Source: Microbacterium sp. 8M (GTDB lineage Bacteria; Actinomycetota; Actinomycetes; Actinomycetales; Microbacteriaceae). Taken from it: a stretch of DNA of 64,000 bases. Location of the stretch: positions 915,042-979,041 of the forward strand of contig NZ_LR733284.1 of NCBI RefSeq assembly GCF_902506375.1, given 5' to 3'. The notes below the pieces were generated by a model. That model had not been told where the DNA came from. It saw nothing but the letters and a program-made list of their open reading frames with translations, and did not search any database. The translations under genes and the position numbers were made by a program. Within the stretch, counting starts at the first letter, position 1, and each line of letters starts with the position of its first letter. Of this stretch, positions 35,360 through 44,604 are shown in pieces.

Positions 35360-36276
35360 CGGGCCTCCTCCTTCTCCATGCGGTTCTGCACGAGGATGAA
35401 CACCACGCTGACGATCGCGATGACGACGGTCAGCGCGGTCGCGATGGTCGCGCCGTAGCCGACCTGCTGCGACTGGAAGAACTCGCTGTACGCGTAGTAC
35501 GCGGGCACGATGGTGGACGTTCCGGGCCCGCCGCGGGTCAGCGCATAGACGGGGCCGAACACTTTGAGCGCGGCGATCGTGCAGGTCAGCGTGACGACGA
35601 AGATCTCGGGCCGGATGATGCCGACGGTGATCGCGCGGAACCTCTGGAACCAGTCGGCGCCGTCGAGCTCGGCCGCCTCGTAGAGCTCCGGATCCACCCG
35701 CTGCAGCGCCGCCATGAAGATCACGACGGGATAGCCCAGCTGCACCCAGACCATGATCACCATGATGCTGACCAGCGCGGTGTCGCCGCTGCCCAGCCAG
35801 TTGTGCTGCAGGGCGCCCAGACCGATCGCCTCGAGCACCTGATTGAGCGCTCCGTTCTTCGGGCGCAGGATCCAGCCGATCACGATCGCCGCGATCACGG
35901 CGGGGAGGATCTGCGGCAGGTAGTAGGTGGCGCGCAGGAAGCTCGCGATCCTGCCGCCGAACTTCTTGCCGATCAGATCGAACAGCATCGCCGCCAGCAG
36001 CAGGCCGAGCAGCGTCGGCACGACGACCATCGCGAGGATCATCGCGACGGAGTTGCCGAACGAGGTCCAGAACACCTGGTCGCCGAACAGCTTCTGCCAG
36101 TTGCCCAGCCCGATCCACTGCGGGGGCCGGATCCCCCGATACCTCGTGAACGTGAGGTACACGTTCCAGACCAGCGGGATCACGATGATCACGAGGAGCA
36201 GGATCAGGCCCGGAAGCAGATAGGGCCAGAACGCGCGCGGGCGCGACCCGGGGATGAGGCTGCGTACGTCGGACAT
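35356..36276 (-). CDS. Carbohydrate ABC transporter permease (MalF type)
   Basis: Inner-membrane permease of 306 residues with six membrane segments, beginning PYLLPGLILLLVIIVIPLVW. The EAA loop is YEAAELDGADWFQRFRAITV (about residues 200-219). Partner of the MalG-type permease with which it overlaps by ATGA. It is preceded by the solute-binding protein gene, 69 bases upstream. Confidence 0.93.
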   Translation of the reverse strand: MSDVRSLIPGSRPRAFWPYLLPGLILLLVIIVIPLVWNVYLTFTRYRGIRPPQWIGLGNWQKLFGDQVFWTSFGNSVAMILAMVVVPTLLGLLLAAMLFDLIGKKFGGRIASFLRATYYLPQILPAVIAAIVIGWILRPKNGALNQVLEAIGLGALQHNWLGSGDTALVSIMVIMVWVQLGYPVVIFMAALQRVDPELYEAAELDGADWFQRFRAITVGIIRPEIFVVTLTCTIAALKVFGPVYALTRGGPGTSTIVPAYYAYSEFFQSQQVGYGATIATALTVVIAIVSVVFILVQNRMEKEEAR

Positions 36277-36345
36277 GCCGTCGTCCTTTCCGAAGAGCGT
36301 GGAGGCGGTCGGGGGCCGGGGCGGGTGCCCGCAGCCCCCGGGGCC

Positions 36346-37644
36346 TCAGCCGACGATGTCCTTCACGCCGGACGCGTACTGGTCGCCCAGCTGCTTGCGC
36401 ACCTCAGCGGGCGACTTCGTGCCGTTCACGAGCTCCTGAAGGCCTGCGTTGAGCTGGTCGTAGAACGTCGGCGTGGGCCAGTCGGGGTAGAACGCGATGC
36501 CGTCGTTCTTGGTGATGGTGTTGAAGTTCTCGATGAGCTCCTTCGACTTCTCGTCCGTGATCGCGGACACATCGGCGGCGACGGGCACGCCTCCGCCGTT
36601 GCCGAGGATGGCCTGGATCTCGGGGCGCATCGTGATGTCGATGAACTTCTCGGCCAGCGCCTTGTTCTTCGCACGCTCGGGCACGACCCACATGTTGCCC
36701 GCGGATCCGGGGGTGAAGTCGCTGCCCGGGAACAGGAACGTCCCCCACTCGAAGCCCTTGATCTCGGTCATGAACCGGCCGTACCACCAGCTGCCCGAGT
36801 AGAACATCGGGGCCTGCCCGTTGATGAACGCGACACCCGCGTCCTCGGCCTTGAGACCGCTGGCGTCCTTGGAGATGTACCCCTTCGCGGTCCAGTCCGC
36901 GATGGTCTGCGTGGCGTAGGTGAGCGGCTCGTCGTCCCACTTCACCGGGTGCTTGTAGAGCTGGTAGTCGTCGATGAACGACCGGTCGGCCTTGGTCAGG
37001 GCCAGCTGGTACCAGAGCTGGCTCAGCGGGTACTCCACCGCCGACTCGGACAGCGGGGTCTGGCCGGCGTCCTTGAAGGTCTTCATCGCCGCCTCGAACT
37101 CGGCGAGCGAGGTCGGCACGGCGACGCCCGCCTTCTCGAACGCGGTCTTGTTGTAGTAGACCTCGACGTACTCGCCGTAGTTCGGCACGCCGTACCAGCT
37201 GCCGGAGCCCATGATGCCCTTGTCGTCATACTTCGCGGTGGTCTGCAGGCTGGAGGCGAGCTTCTTGTCCCAGCCGTACTTCTTCACGGCGTCATCGAGC
37301 GGGGCGAGCAGACCCTGGCTGGAGAGCAGGCCGGCCGTGCCGTTGCCCTTGGCGTACTCGAGCACGTCGGGCGCCTGGTCGGAGTTAAGCACCTGGCTCG
37401 CAGTCGAGCGGATCTGCTCGAAGCTCTTCTCCTCGAACTGCACCTTGGCACCGGTCTCCTTCTCGAAGACCTTGATGGCCTCGGCCCAGGCCTTGCCCAT
37501 GGCGCTGTCGGCGCCCTCGTAGTGCCACAGCCGCAGGGTCTTGCCCGCGCCATTGGTGTCGTCTTCGCTGCCGCTGCAGCCGGCGAGTGCGGCGCCGATG
37601 ACCGCTGTCGCGGCGACGGCCGCGAGGATCCTGGTGTGCTTCAT
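36346..37644 (-). CDS. Extracellular sugar-binding lipoprotein (ABC importer)
   Basis: Family 1 solute-binding protein of 432 residues anchored to the outside of the membrane. The signal peptide ends in the lipobox AALAGCSGSED (Cys23). Typical blocks follow: LRLWHYEGADS, EFEAAMKTFKDAGQTPLSES, MFYSGSWWYGRFM, AGNMWVVPERAKNKALAEKF. It delivers an oligosaccharide to the two permeases; with the alpha-xylosidase at the operon end, xyloglucan- or xylan-derived sugars are likely. The start has TAGC then CTCC-complement purines (GGAGG on the minus strand) shortly upstream, and the LacI operator at 37661-37676 lies 17 bases before the ATG. Confidence 0.93.
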   Translation of the reverse strand: MKHTRILAAVAATAVIGAALAGCSGSEDDTNGAGKTLRLWHYEGADSAMGKAWAEAIKVFEKETGAKVQFEEKSFEQIRSTASQVLNSDQAPDVLEYAKGNGTAGLLSSQGLLAPLDDAVKKYGWDKKLASSLQTTAKYDDKGIMGSGSWYGVPNYGEYVEVYYNKTAFEKAGVAVPTSLAEFEAAMKTFKDAGQTPLSESAVEYPLSQLWYQLALTKADRSFIDDYQLYKHPVKWDDEPLTYATQTIADWTAKGYISKDASGLKAEDAGVAFINGQAPMFYSGSWWYGRFMTEIKGFEWGTFLFPGSDFTPGSAGNMWVVPERAKNKALAEKFIDITMRPEIQAILGNGGGVPVAADVSAITDEKSKELIENFNTITKNDGIAFYPDWPTPTFYDQLNAGLQELVNGTKSPAEVRKQLGDQYASGVKDIVG

Positions 37645-37660
37645 TGCTACCTCCGTGGTT

Positions 37661-37676
37661 GTCGAAGCGTTTCGAC
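37661..37676. promoter_or_regulatory. LacI-type operator before sugar uptake operon
   Basis: GTCGAA GCGT TTCGAC is a perfect 6+4+6 inverted repeat with the central CG typical of LacI-family sites. Very similar sequences flank the start of the adjacent lacI-family gene (38808-38823), so the regulator probably controls both. Confidence 0.8.
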
Positions 37677-37758
37677 GTTGGTGAAAGGGATGAGGGGAGA
37701 GATGGTGGGAACAGGTGATGCGAACGGGGTGGATGGGCGGATGACGGGATGCGCCAGG

Positions 37759-38769
37759 TCAGCGGGGCGGGCTGACCGAGCCGAACGCCTGGTAGTGCGG
37801 TGCGGTGAGGCGCACACCGGGCTCGACGTGCTCGCCATCGGCCAGTCGTGAGGCCAGTTCGACGGCGAGTTCGCAGGACGTGTCCGGTTCGAGCGGGATG
37901 CGGTCCAGCGGGGTGGAGAACGAGGAGGTGTCGAACGAGGAACCGATCGACACCACCGACATCTGCGCCGGCACCGCGAGCCCGGCCGCGGTGAGCTCGG
38001 CGAGGACGGCCGCATGGGCGGCGTCGTCGCAGTGCAGGGCGAGCGCCGTGACGCCCTCGGCGATCATGCGCCGCACAGCCTCGCCGATGTCGCGGCGCCG
38101 CTCGTCGCCCTCACCGGGGAACGCCGTGGCGAGGGTGACGCCGCGACGCCGCGCCGCGTCCTCGACGCCGCGACGCACCCGCGGCGGGAAGTTCGAGCGG
38201 ACGTACGCGGTCTCCGGGTGGCCGATGAAGCCGATGCGGCGATGCCCTGCTTCGGCGAGGCGGTCGACGGCGAGCCCTGCTGCCGCCTCGAAGTCGAGGT
38301 CGACGCAGACGAGACCCTCGGCATCGTCGGGCACCCCGATGAAGACCGTCGGAACGTCGATCGCGCGCGACAGTGCGACCCGGTCGTCCTGCGGCGCGAC
38401 GTCGAGCACGAGGATCCCGTCGACCAGCCCACTGGCGGAGACCCGGCGCATCCCCGCCGACGCCTCGGCGTCGGTGAGCAGCAGGATGTCGTAGTCGTAG
38501 CGGCGTGCGGCGATCGACGTCGCGAGGACGAAGCTCATGTGCGTCGGCGCATGCGTGTCCGCACGGAACGGCTCGGTGAGCGCGAAGATGTGCGTGCGGC
38601 GCCCGGCGAGCATCCTCGCACCGGCGTTCGGCTCGTAGCCGAGCCGCGCGGCGGCGCGCTCCACGCGCTCCCGCGTGGCCGGCGAGATCGAGCGCTTGCC
38701 GCTCAGCGCATAGGAGACGGTGCTGATCGACACGCCGGCGGCCTCGGCCACCTCATGGATCTTCGCCAT
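37759..38769 (-). CDS. LacI family transcriptional regulator of sugar uptake
   Basis: Regulator of 336 residues. N-terminal helix-turn-helix and hinge: AKIHEVAEAAGVSISTVSYA then LSGKRSISPATRERVERAAA (residues 2-41). The C-terminal part is a periplasmic-binding-like domain for a sugar effector (HIFALTEPFRADTH, LVDGILVLDVAP, RRIGFIGHPETAYVR). It is encoded just upstream of the ABC/alpha-xylosidase operon in the same direction. Matching palindromes before that operon and before its own gene suggest repression of uptake and of itself, relieved by a xylose-containing oligosaccharide. The effector is inferred from the operon content. Confidence 0.92.
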   Translation of the reverse strand: MAKIHEVAEAAGVSISTVSYALSGKRSISPATRERVERAAARLGYEPNAGARMLAGRRTHIFALTEPFRADTHAPTHMSFVLATSIAARRYDYDILLLTDAEASAGMRRVSASGLVDGILVLDVAPQDDRVALSRAIDVPTVFIGVPDDAEGLVCVDLDFEAAAGLAVDRLAEAGHRRIGFIGHPETAYVRSNFPPRVRRGVEDAARRRGVTLATAFPGEGDERRRDIGEAVRRMIAEGVTALALHCDDAAHAAVLAELTAAGLAVPAQMSVVSIGSSFDTSSFSTPLDRIPLEPDTSCELAVELASRLADGEHVEPGVRLTAPHYQAFGSVSPPR

Positions 38770-38807
38770 CGTCGTCTCCGGGCTTCTTCGATCGGTACGG
38801 TTGCGCT

Positions 38808-38848
38808 GGTGAAGCGCTTCGACGATCGACCCTAGCGAGCGTTTCGAC
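38808..38848. promoter_or_regulatory. LacI-type operator and half-site before regulator gene
   Basis: GGTGAAGCGCTTCGAC (38808-38823, with perfect core GAAGCGCTTC) matches the operator at 37661 at 14 of 16 positions. A second partial site, GAGCGTTTCGAC, lies at 38837-38848. Two sites in tandem could allow looping or stronger autoregulation. Confidence 0.7.
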
Positions 38849-38945
38849 GGTGCGCAAGAGTTTTGTTGGCTACTTCAACTTATGGGCGCGCGCGCCGCCG
38901 TCCGCGCGTGCGCCCCGCGTCGGGCACGCACCCTACGCTGGTCGG

Positions 38946-39467
38946 GTGCAGCGGACGACGGTCGAGGGGGTGCGGATCGCCTGGGCGCGCTCCGCCCACG
39001 GCTCCCGGCGCGAGACCGCGGACGCGCTGGTCCGCGCACTGGCCGGCGAGCTCGCTCCAGGGTCCGATCTGCGGATCGAACGGCGCTGCCCTGTCTGCGG
39101 CGGGCCGCACGGACGCCCGGTGCTGCCCTTCGTCCCCGTGCACGCGAGCATCGCCTATGCCGACCCGTGGGTGGTCGTCGCCGTCGCCCACGCCGAGAAC
39201 ACCGCCGAGATCGGCATCGACGCCGAGCGCGCGGGCGCGCGGCCCGACCTCGCCGCCCTGTTCGCCCCGGCCGATCCGCCGGATCTGCGCGGCTGGACCG
39301 CGATCGAGGCGGTGCTCAAGGCCGATGGACGCGGGCTCATGGTTCCGCCGGACGAGGTGCGGCTCTTCCCCGGGGGGACGGCGCTCGGGCCCGATGGCAC
39401 CGCGTATCTCGTGCTCTCGGTCGTCGCCGCACCGGGCATGGTCGTCTCGCTCGCGCTGCGGAGCTGA
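38946..39467 (+). CDS. 4'-phosphopantetheinyl transferase-like protein
   Basis: Protein of 173 residues with the outline of a phosphopantetheinyl transferase, which moves the phosphopantetheine arm of coenzyme A onto carrier proteins. The two conserved magnesium and catalytic regions are IGIDAER (vGvDxE pattern) and WTAIEAVLKADGRGL (W-x-x-hE-A-x-x-K pattern). RRCPVCGGPHGRP is the usual CGxxHGKP-like block before them. It is shorter than the Sfp type (about 220) but has all these blocks. Start GTG 38946. It could activate the carrier domain of the Pls/PosA synthetase at 48931-53016. It converges with crtEb across 21 bases. Confidence 0.85.
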   Translation: MQRTTVEGVRIAWARSAHGSRRETADALVRALAGELAPGSDLRIERRCPVCGGPHGRPVLPFVPVHASIAYADPWVVVAVAHAENTAEIGIDAERAGARPDLAALFAPADPPDLRGWTAIEAVLKADGRGLMVPPDEVRLFPGGTALGPDGTAYLVLSVVAAPGMVVSLALRS

Positions 39468-39488
39468 TCGGCCGGCCGCGAACGGCTC

Positions 39489-40376
39489 TCAGCGGGTGGC
39501 GCCTGCCGCCCACCAGATCAACAGCACCGTGGCGAGGAAGCCGCACAGGTAGTTGAGTGCCAGGAATCGGCGCCACCCTCTGTTCGCCTCGGCCGAGTGC
39601 TCGTCGCTGATCGATCGGTAGGGCCACACCGCGAGCAGGTACGGCACCGCGAGCGCCGCGCCGCAGGGTCCTGGCCACGGCGTGAACAGCATGAGCACTC
39701 CCGCCAGCATCCACATCGCCATCGCGAACCGCACCGTCCTGGCGGCACCCAGCACGGTCGCGATGGACGCGATACCGCCATCGCGGTCGGGAATCACGTC
39801 CTGCACCGCGCCGAAGGCGTGGCTGGCCACTCCCCAGGCGAAGAACGCCATCAGCATGAGCACCAGCCCCGGCGTCGGAGCCGCATGCGCGAGCACGAGA
39901 CCGTAGACGACGGGTGAGACGAAATGGATGCTGGAGGTCGCCGAGTCCAGGAACGGCACCTCCTTGAACCGGAACGGCGGAGCCGAATAGGCGACCACGG
40001 CGAACAGCGCGACCCCGAGCACGACCCACGAAGCCGGGTCTCCGAGCACCATCAGCGCGATCACGAACGGCGCCGACAGCCCGATCGCCGCCGTGAGCAT
40101 CACCCGATGCCGGCCGGGGTCGAGGACGCCGCCCTCCGCCCCGCCCTTCCGCGGATTGGCCAGATCCGAGGCGTAGTCGAAGACATCGTTGATCCCGTAC
40201 ATGGCGAGGTTGTAGGGGATCAGGAAGAACGTCGTGCCGATCAGCACGGCGGCGTCCACCCGACCGGTCGTGAGCACCATCGCCGCCGCGAACCCGAAAG
40301 CGGTGTTGATCCAGCTCAGCGGCCGTGACGTCAGCAGGATCTCGGCCGGGAGAGAGCGGTGAACGGCGGTGCTCAC
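39489..40376 (-). CDS. crtEb: Lycopene elongase / UbiA-type prenyltransferase
   Basis: Membrane prenyltransferase of 295 residues that attaches C5 units from dimethylallyl diphosphate to lycopene, making C50 carotenoid precursors. It has about eight membrane segments and two Asp-rich motifs: NDVFDYASD (first) and DVIPDRDGG (second), as in UbiA enzymes. SRPLSWINTAFGF is the typical N-terminal block of CrtEb. GTG at 40376 overlaps the crtYf stop (GTGA). Last gene of the carotenoid operon, so the end product is a C50 carotenoid rather than lycopene. Confidence 0.92.
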   Translation of the reverse strand: MSTAVHRSLPAEILLTSRPLSWINTAFGFAAAMVLTTGRVDAAVLIGTTFFLIPYNLAMYGINDVFDYASDLANPRKGGAEGGVLDPGRHRVMLTAAIGLSAPFVIALMVLGDPASWVVLGVALFAVVAYSAPPFRFKEVPFLDSATSSIHFVSPVVYGLVLAHAAPTPGLVLMLMAFFAWGVASHAFGAVQDVIPDRDGGIASIATVLGAARTVRFAMAMWMLAGVLMLFTPWPGPCGAALAVPYLLAVWPYRSISDEHSAEANRGWRRFLALNYLCGFLATVLLIWWAAGATR

Positions 40377-40729
40377 GAGCCGCCTCCCGGCCCGAGGCGG
40401 CGGTCGACGACGACGGGCGCGTGCGGCGAGCGCCGGACGCCCCGACGCGCATTCCACAGCGCCGTTCCGAGCAGCGCGGCGGCGAGCGGATAGGCCAGAT
40501 CCTCGACGGGAGCGAGCCAGAGCCGCACCCCGCTGATCCGATCCTCGGCGTAGCGGAAGAGCCCGGCGGAGATCATGAGCGAGTCGAACACCACGGTCAG
40601 GCCCGCCAGCACGAGCAGAGTCATCAGGAGCGCAAGAGCGTGCCGTGGGGGACGACGTCGCCACGTCAGCAGGTGCACCAGCGCGCAGGGCAGCAGGAAA
40701 GCGGCGTCGAGCAGGAGATACGCGCTCAT
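40373..40729 (-). CDS. crtYf: C50 carotenoid cyclase subunit
   Basis: Small membrane protein of 118 residues with three hydrophobic segments, one half of the heterodimeric lycopene-type cyclase that closes the ends of C50 carotenoids. The conserved block DRISGVRLWLAPVEDLAYPL (about residues 63-82) is diagnostic for the CrtYf-type subunit. ATG at 40729 overlaps the crtYe stop by ATGA. Whether the rings are epsilon (decaprenoxanthin), beta or gamma cannot be decided from sequence. Confidence 0.88.
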   Translation of the reverse strand: MSAYLLLDAAFLLPCALVHLLTWRRRPPRHALALLMTLLVLAGLTVVFDSLMISAGLFRYAEDRISGVRLWLAPVEDLAYPLAAALLGTALWNARRGVRRSPHAPVVVDRRLGPGGGS

Positions 40730-41112
40730 GTGCGGTGACCTTCCGTCCACGCGGAGGGGGGCGGTGTCGCAGCGCGCTCGAGCCGACGCGCCCGCGTGTG
40801 CGACGAGGTCAGGACCCGCCGCGCTCCGGCATACGTCGTCATGGTCACCTGCACCAGGAACACCAGGAAGACGGGCTCTTCGATCGGCAGGTGCGGCGCG
40901 AGCAGGATGCCGGTCGAGAGGGCGTTCGGGTCGCGGAGGAAGATGCCGGCCGCGATCCCCGCGACGTCCCATCCCAGCAGCAGCGCGACGCCCGCCAGCA
41001 GGACCAGTGCCGCGCGGCGCGGATCACCCCAGAGGAAGAGCCGCCATCGGGCGTCCGCAAGCCCGACGCCGAGCATCGCCACGATCAGCAGGCCGAGATA
41101 CGTCACACCCAT
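40726..41112 (-). CDS. crtYe: C50 carotenoid cyclase subunit
   Basis: Membrane protein of 128 residues with three hydrophobic segments, partner of CrtYf. The conserved block is LLGWDVAGIAAGIFLRDPNA followed by LAPHLPIEEPVFLVFL, including the PxEE motif of CrtYc/CrtYe-type cyclases. It starts within the last ten bases of crtI and overlaps crtYf by ATGA. The basic C-terminal tail (SSHTRARRLERAATPPP) is cytoplasmic. Confidence 0.88.
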   Translation of the reverse strand: MGVTYLGLLIVAMLGVGLADARWRLFLWGDPRRAALVLLAGVALLLGWDVAGIAAGIFLRDPNALSTGILLAPHLPIEEPVFLVFLVQVTMTTYAGARRVLTSSHTRARRLERAATPPPSAWTEGHRT

Positions 41113-42659
41113 CGCTGGGTCTCCGCGACCGGCAAGGGGCCCGTACTACGGTCGCCGCGGAACGCCTTGAGCACGAGTTCGGCGCTGATCAGGCACATCG
41201 GCAACCCGATGCCCGGAATGGTGGTCGCGCCCGCATAGAACAGGCCTCGCGTCCTGCGCGAGCGCGTCCGCCCGCGCAGGAACGCGCTCTGTCGCAGCGT
41301 GTGCGCGGGGCCCAGGGCGGAGCCCCGCCAGGAGTGCAGGTCGCGTTCGAAGTCGGCGGGGCCCACCGTGCGTCGCAGCACGACGCGCTCAGGCAGATCG
41401 GGAGCACCGGCGTGCTCGGCGAGCGCGGCGATGGCCCGGTCGACGACCGCCTCCACCTCGGCGGCACCCGCACCCTCCAGGCCACCGGATCCGATGCCGG
41501 GGTCCGCCGGGACCGGCACGAGCAGGAACAGGTTCTCGTGTCCCTCCGGAGCGACCGTGGCATCTGTCGCGCTCGGCATGCAGGCGTAGAACGACGCGGG
41601 ATCCGGCACCCGCGGCACGGCTCCGAAGATGGCATCGAAGTTCGCCTGCCAGTCCCGCGTGAACACGAGGTTGTGGTGACGCAACTCCGGGAGCCGCCCG
41701 CGCACTCCCAGCATCGCGAGGACCGCTCCCGTGCCAGGGTTGCTCCGATCCCAGTGCCGGAGCGAGCGCTCCCGCGAGCGGCCCGGCAGCAGCGCCGTAT
41801 CGCTGTGGTGCATGTCGACCGCGCTCACCACCCGGTCGAACCGCTCCTCGCACAGCGCGCCGTGGCGCTCCACCAGGATGCCCCGGACCGCGCGACCGTC
41901 GACGAGGATCCTGCGGACCGGGGTGCGGGTGTGCACGGCGACCCCTGCCTCCGCGGCGAGTCGCGAGAACGCATCCACCACCACGCCGAGCCCCCCGCGC
42001 GGGTACAACACGCCGTCATCGAGGTCGAACGTGCTCATCAGATGGAACAGCGCAGGCGCGAGGGCCGGCGAGGCGCCGAGGAAGACCGCGGGATACTGCA
42101 GGATCTGACGCAGTCGCGGGTCGGTGAAGGATCCTTCCACCAGGCTCTGCAGCGAGCGGCCGAGCAGCCGCGACAAGGCCGGCAGCTCCCTCAGCGCACG
42201 TCCTGGCACGAACGCGCGCGGGTGGGAGAAGTCGGTGTAGAGGAAGCGATCGTTCGCAAGCCGATAGGTGCGCGCCGCCGAGTCGAGATGAGCGGAGAGC
42301 CTCGCGCCTGCTCCGGGCTCGATCCCCTCGAACTGCGCGACCGCGGCCGCTCGACCGGAGCGCACGTCGAGCGGATCCGCGCCATCGAAGAACACCCGGT
42401 AGGCGGGATCCAGCCGGACCAGGTCGAGCTCGTCGGCCGCGGTCGTTCCGAGCAGCCGGAACGCATGATCGAAGACCTCGGGCATCAGATACCACGACGG
42501 GCCGGTGTCGAACCGGAAGCCTCGTGCGTCCCAGCGCCCCGCGCGCCCGCCGAGTTCAGCGGACTTCTCGAACAGCTCGACCTCATGTCCGTCGGCCGCG
42601 AGCAGAGCCGCCGAGACGATCCCCGCGATTCCCCCGCCGAGAACCGCGACACGGCTCAT
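41103..42659 (-). CDS. crtI: Phytoene desaturase
   Basis: FAD-dependent enzyme of 518 residues turning phytoene into lycopene in four desaturations at the membrane. The dinucleotide fold opens the protein: SRVAVLGGGIAGIVSAALLA with GxGxxG-type GGGIAG. Typical CrtI blocks follow: LGGRAGRWDARGFRFDTGPS and, near the end, GLFYAGATTIPGIGLPMCL. ATG at 42659 overlaps the crtB stop (ATGA); a longer Gly/Ala-rich extension upstream lies inside crtB and was rejected. Confidence 0.95.
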   Translation of the reverse strand: MSRVAVLGGGIAGIVSAALLAADGHEVELFEKSAELGGRAGRWDARGFRFDTGPSWYLMPEVFDHAFRLLGTTAADELDLVRLDPAYRVFFDGADPLDVRSGRAAAVAQFEGIEPGAGARLSAHLDSAARTYRLANDRFLYTDFSHPRAFVPGRALRELPALSRLLGRSLQSLVEGSFTDPRLRQILQYPAVFLGASPALAPALFHLMSTFDLDDGVLYPRGGLGVVVDAFSRLAAEAGVAVHTRTPVRRILVDGRAVRGILVERHGALCEERFDRVVSAVDMHHSDTALLPGRSRERSLRHWDRSNPGTGAVLAMLGVRGRLPELRHHNLVFTRDWQANFDAIFGAVPRVPDPASFYACMPSATDATVAPEGHENLFLLVPVPADPGIGSGGLEGAGAAEVEAVVDRAIAALAEHAGAPDLPERVVLRRTVGPADFERDLHSWRGSALGPAHTLRQSAFLRGRTRSRRTRGLFYAGATTIPGIGLPMCLISAELVLKAFRGDRSTGPLPVAETQRWV

Positions 42660-43534
42660 CGAGCCACCGCCGGCGACAGCGCCGCTCGCGCCAGGACCCA
42701 TGCCTTGCGCGCCGCGGGCACCCTCACCCGCCGGCGTACGAGGTCGTGCGCGGGCGTGGACCGCAGCCGGGAGGAGAGCTCGGCGTACAGCAGGTGCGCG
42801 GCGGTGACCGCCCGCCGGCTGGACGACGGCAGCTCCCCGATCACGGTGGCCGCCTCCCGCAGCTCCGCGTCGATGCCGTCCAGGATCCGGTTCTTCTGCT
42901 CCTCGGAGATCCCCTGAGGATCCACCCCCGGGAAGTAGCTGCGCCCGAGGGAGACCGCGTCCTCGCCGAGATCACGCAGGAAGTTGACCCGCTGGAACGC
43001 CGATCCCAGCGCCATCGCGCCCCGCTCCCAGCGCGCCTTTCGCAGCGGATCCGCGGGCAGACCGCGGCAGAACGAGGCCAGGCACATGAGCCCGACCACC
43101 TCGGCGGATCCGTGCACGTAGTCGTCGAGCTCGCGCTCCTCGGTGAAGACGAGCGGATCCACGTCGCGCCGCATCGAGGCGAAGAAAGGCCTGGTGAGAC
43201 GTTCGTCGATCCCGGTCTCGCGCGCCATGTTGGCGAAGGAGTGCACGACGAGGTTCGCGCTGTAGCCGCAGGCGAGGGCCGACTCCACCTCCTGCTCGAG
43301 GTGGTCGAGCACGGCGCGGCACTGCTCTCCGGTCAGTCCTGCGTCTGCGGCGCATCCGTCGACCACTTCATCCGCTACGCGCACCAGGGCGTAGATGGCG
43401 GCGAGGTCGGCACGCACGGGTCCGCTGCACAGCCGGCTGGCGAGGCGGAACGAGGTCGAGTAGCTCTCCAGGACCTGCGTCGAGCCCCGCGCGGCCGTGC
43501 GGTCGTACTGCCGCAGCCCGGCGGGCGCACTCAT
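42656..43534 (-). CDS. crtB: Phytoene synthase
   Basis: Enzyme of 292 residues condensing two geranylgeranyl diphosphates to phytoene. The two Asp-rich motifs are RVADEVVDG (about residues 50-58) and the region NFLRDLGEDAVSLGRSYFP (about 160-178). SYSTSFRLASRLCSGPVRAD is the conserved N-terminal block. ATG at 43534 overlaps the crtE stop by ATGA, and the stop overlaps crtI. Confidence 0.95.
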   Translation of the reverse strand: MSAPAGLRQYDRTAARGSTQVLESYSTSFRLASRLCSGPVRADLAAIYALVRVADEVVDGCAADAGLTGEQCRAVLDHLEQEVESALACGYSANLVVHSFANMARETGIDERLTRPFFASMRRDVDPLVFTEERELDDYVHGSAEVVGLMCLASFCRGLPADPLRKARWERGAMALGSAFQRVNFLRDLGEDAVSLGRSYFPGVDPQGISEEQKNRILDGIDAELREAATVIGELPSSSRRAVTAAHLLYAELSSRLRSTPAHDLVRRRVRVPAARKAWVLARAALSPAVAR

Positions 43535-44604
43535 CGCGAGCGCTCCATCGCACTCGCCATGACCCGCTCCAGGTCCTCGATGATCTCGCGCGGCAGCGCT
43601 GCCCGGTACATCGACATGCTCGCCTCGTCGATGAGCTGCGCGGCCACGGCTTCGGCACGGGCTCGAGCACCGCTCCGCTCGATCGCGGAGCGCAGGAGAG
43701 CCGCTCCGCGCTCGTCGAGGTCTGGGTCGCCGAAGAGGTGCGCCACCCGCTGCCAGGAAGGATCCATCCGGGCATACGCGACCAGCAGGGTGATCTTGCC
43801 TTCGCGCAGGTCGGACAGCACCGACTTCCCGATGCGCCTGGGGTCGCCGAACACCCCGAGCACGTCATCGCGCATCTGGAACGCGATCCCGACCGTGTCT
43901 CCGATGAAGCCGAGCGCGTCGACGACGTCGGATGACGCCCCGCCCATCAGCGCGCCGAATCGCAGTGGCGCACTGAACGAGTACCGCGCCGTCTTCAGCG
44001 CCATCGTGCGCAAGATCGTGTCCTCGTCGGCTTCGCCGCTCAGGCTGATCCGTAGATCCGCGTGCTCGCCCACGGCCGCGGCGGAAACCGCATCGTCCAG
44101 CACGCCCAGCAGCGCGCGCCGCCTTCCCACCGGCTCGTCGAGCTCGCCGATCAGACGATGCGCGGCCGCGAGCAGCAGATCCCCGACGAGGACCGCGCAG
44201 CTCTCGCCGTACCGTCGCGCCTCCCGTGGGTTCACGCCTCGGACAAGGGCTGCGTCACGCTGCCGCGAGATGAGGTTCGGTCCGCCCCGCCGCACGAGGT
44301 CGCGGTCGAGCACGTCGTCGTGCAGCAGGAACGCCACGTGCAGCAGTTCGATCGCCACCGCTGCCTGCAGCGCGTGCTCGTCCGGAGCACCGCCGAACGC
44401 ACGCTGAGCGGAGAGCAGGAGACGGGGCCGCAGCAGCTTTCCGCCGGTGGATGCCTGGCGCATCGACTCCCACACCCGATCGAAGCCCTGGAACGTCCCC
44501 ACGGTCCTCGCCACGTCGTCGAAGCACGCGTCGATCGCGGCCTCGAGCTCGGCGACGGAATGAGCTGCGGAGCCGACATCGCGGACCATCGCGGGTTCGA
44601 TCAC
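43531..44604 (-). CDS. crtE: Geranylgeranyl diphosphate synthase
   Basis: Polyprenyl synthase of 357 residues making the C20 precursor from isopentenyl units. The first Asp-rich motif is FLLHDDVLDRD, the second QMRDDVLGVFGD followed by KSVLSDLREGKITLL. GGKLLRPRLLL precedes them. GTG at 44604 overlaps the idi stop (GTGA), which fixes the start; longer readings run inside idi. Its product feeds CrtB next in the operon. Confidence 0.94.
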   Translation of the reverse strand: MIEPAMVRDVGSAAHSVAELEAAIDACFDDVARTVGTFQGFDRVWESMRQASTGGKLLRPRLLLSAQRAFGGAPDEHALQAAVAIELLHVAFLLHDDVLDRDLVRRGGPNLISRQRDAALVRGVNPREARRYGESCAVLVGDLLLAAAHRLIGELDEPVGRRRALLGVLDDAVSAAAVGEHADLRISLSGEADEDTILRTMALKTARYSFSAPLRFGALMGGASSDVVDALGFIGDTVGIAFQMRDDVLGVFGDPRRIGKSVLSDLREGKITLLVAYARMDPSWQRVAHLFGDPDLDERGAALLRSAIERSGARARAEAVAAQLIDEASMSMYRAALPREIIEDLERVMASAMERSR

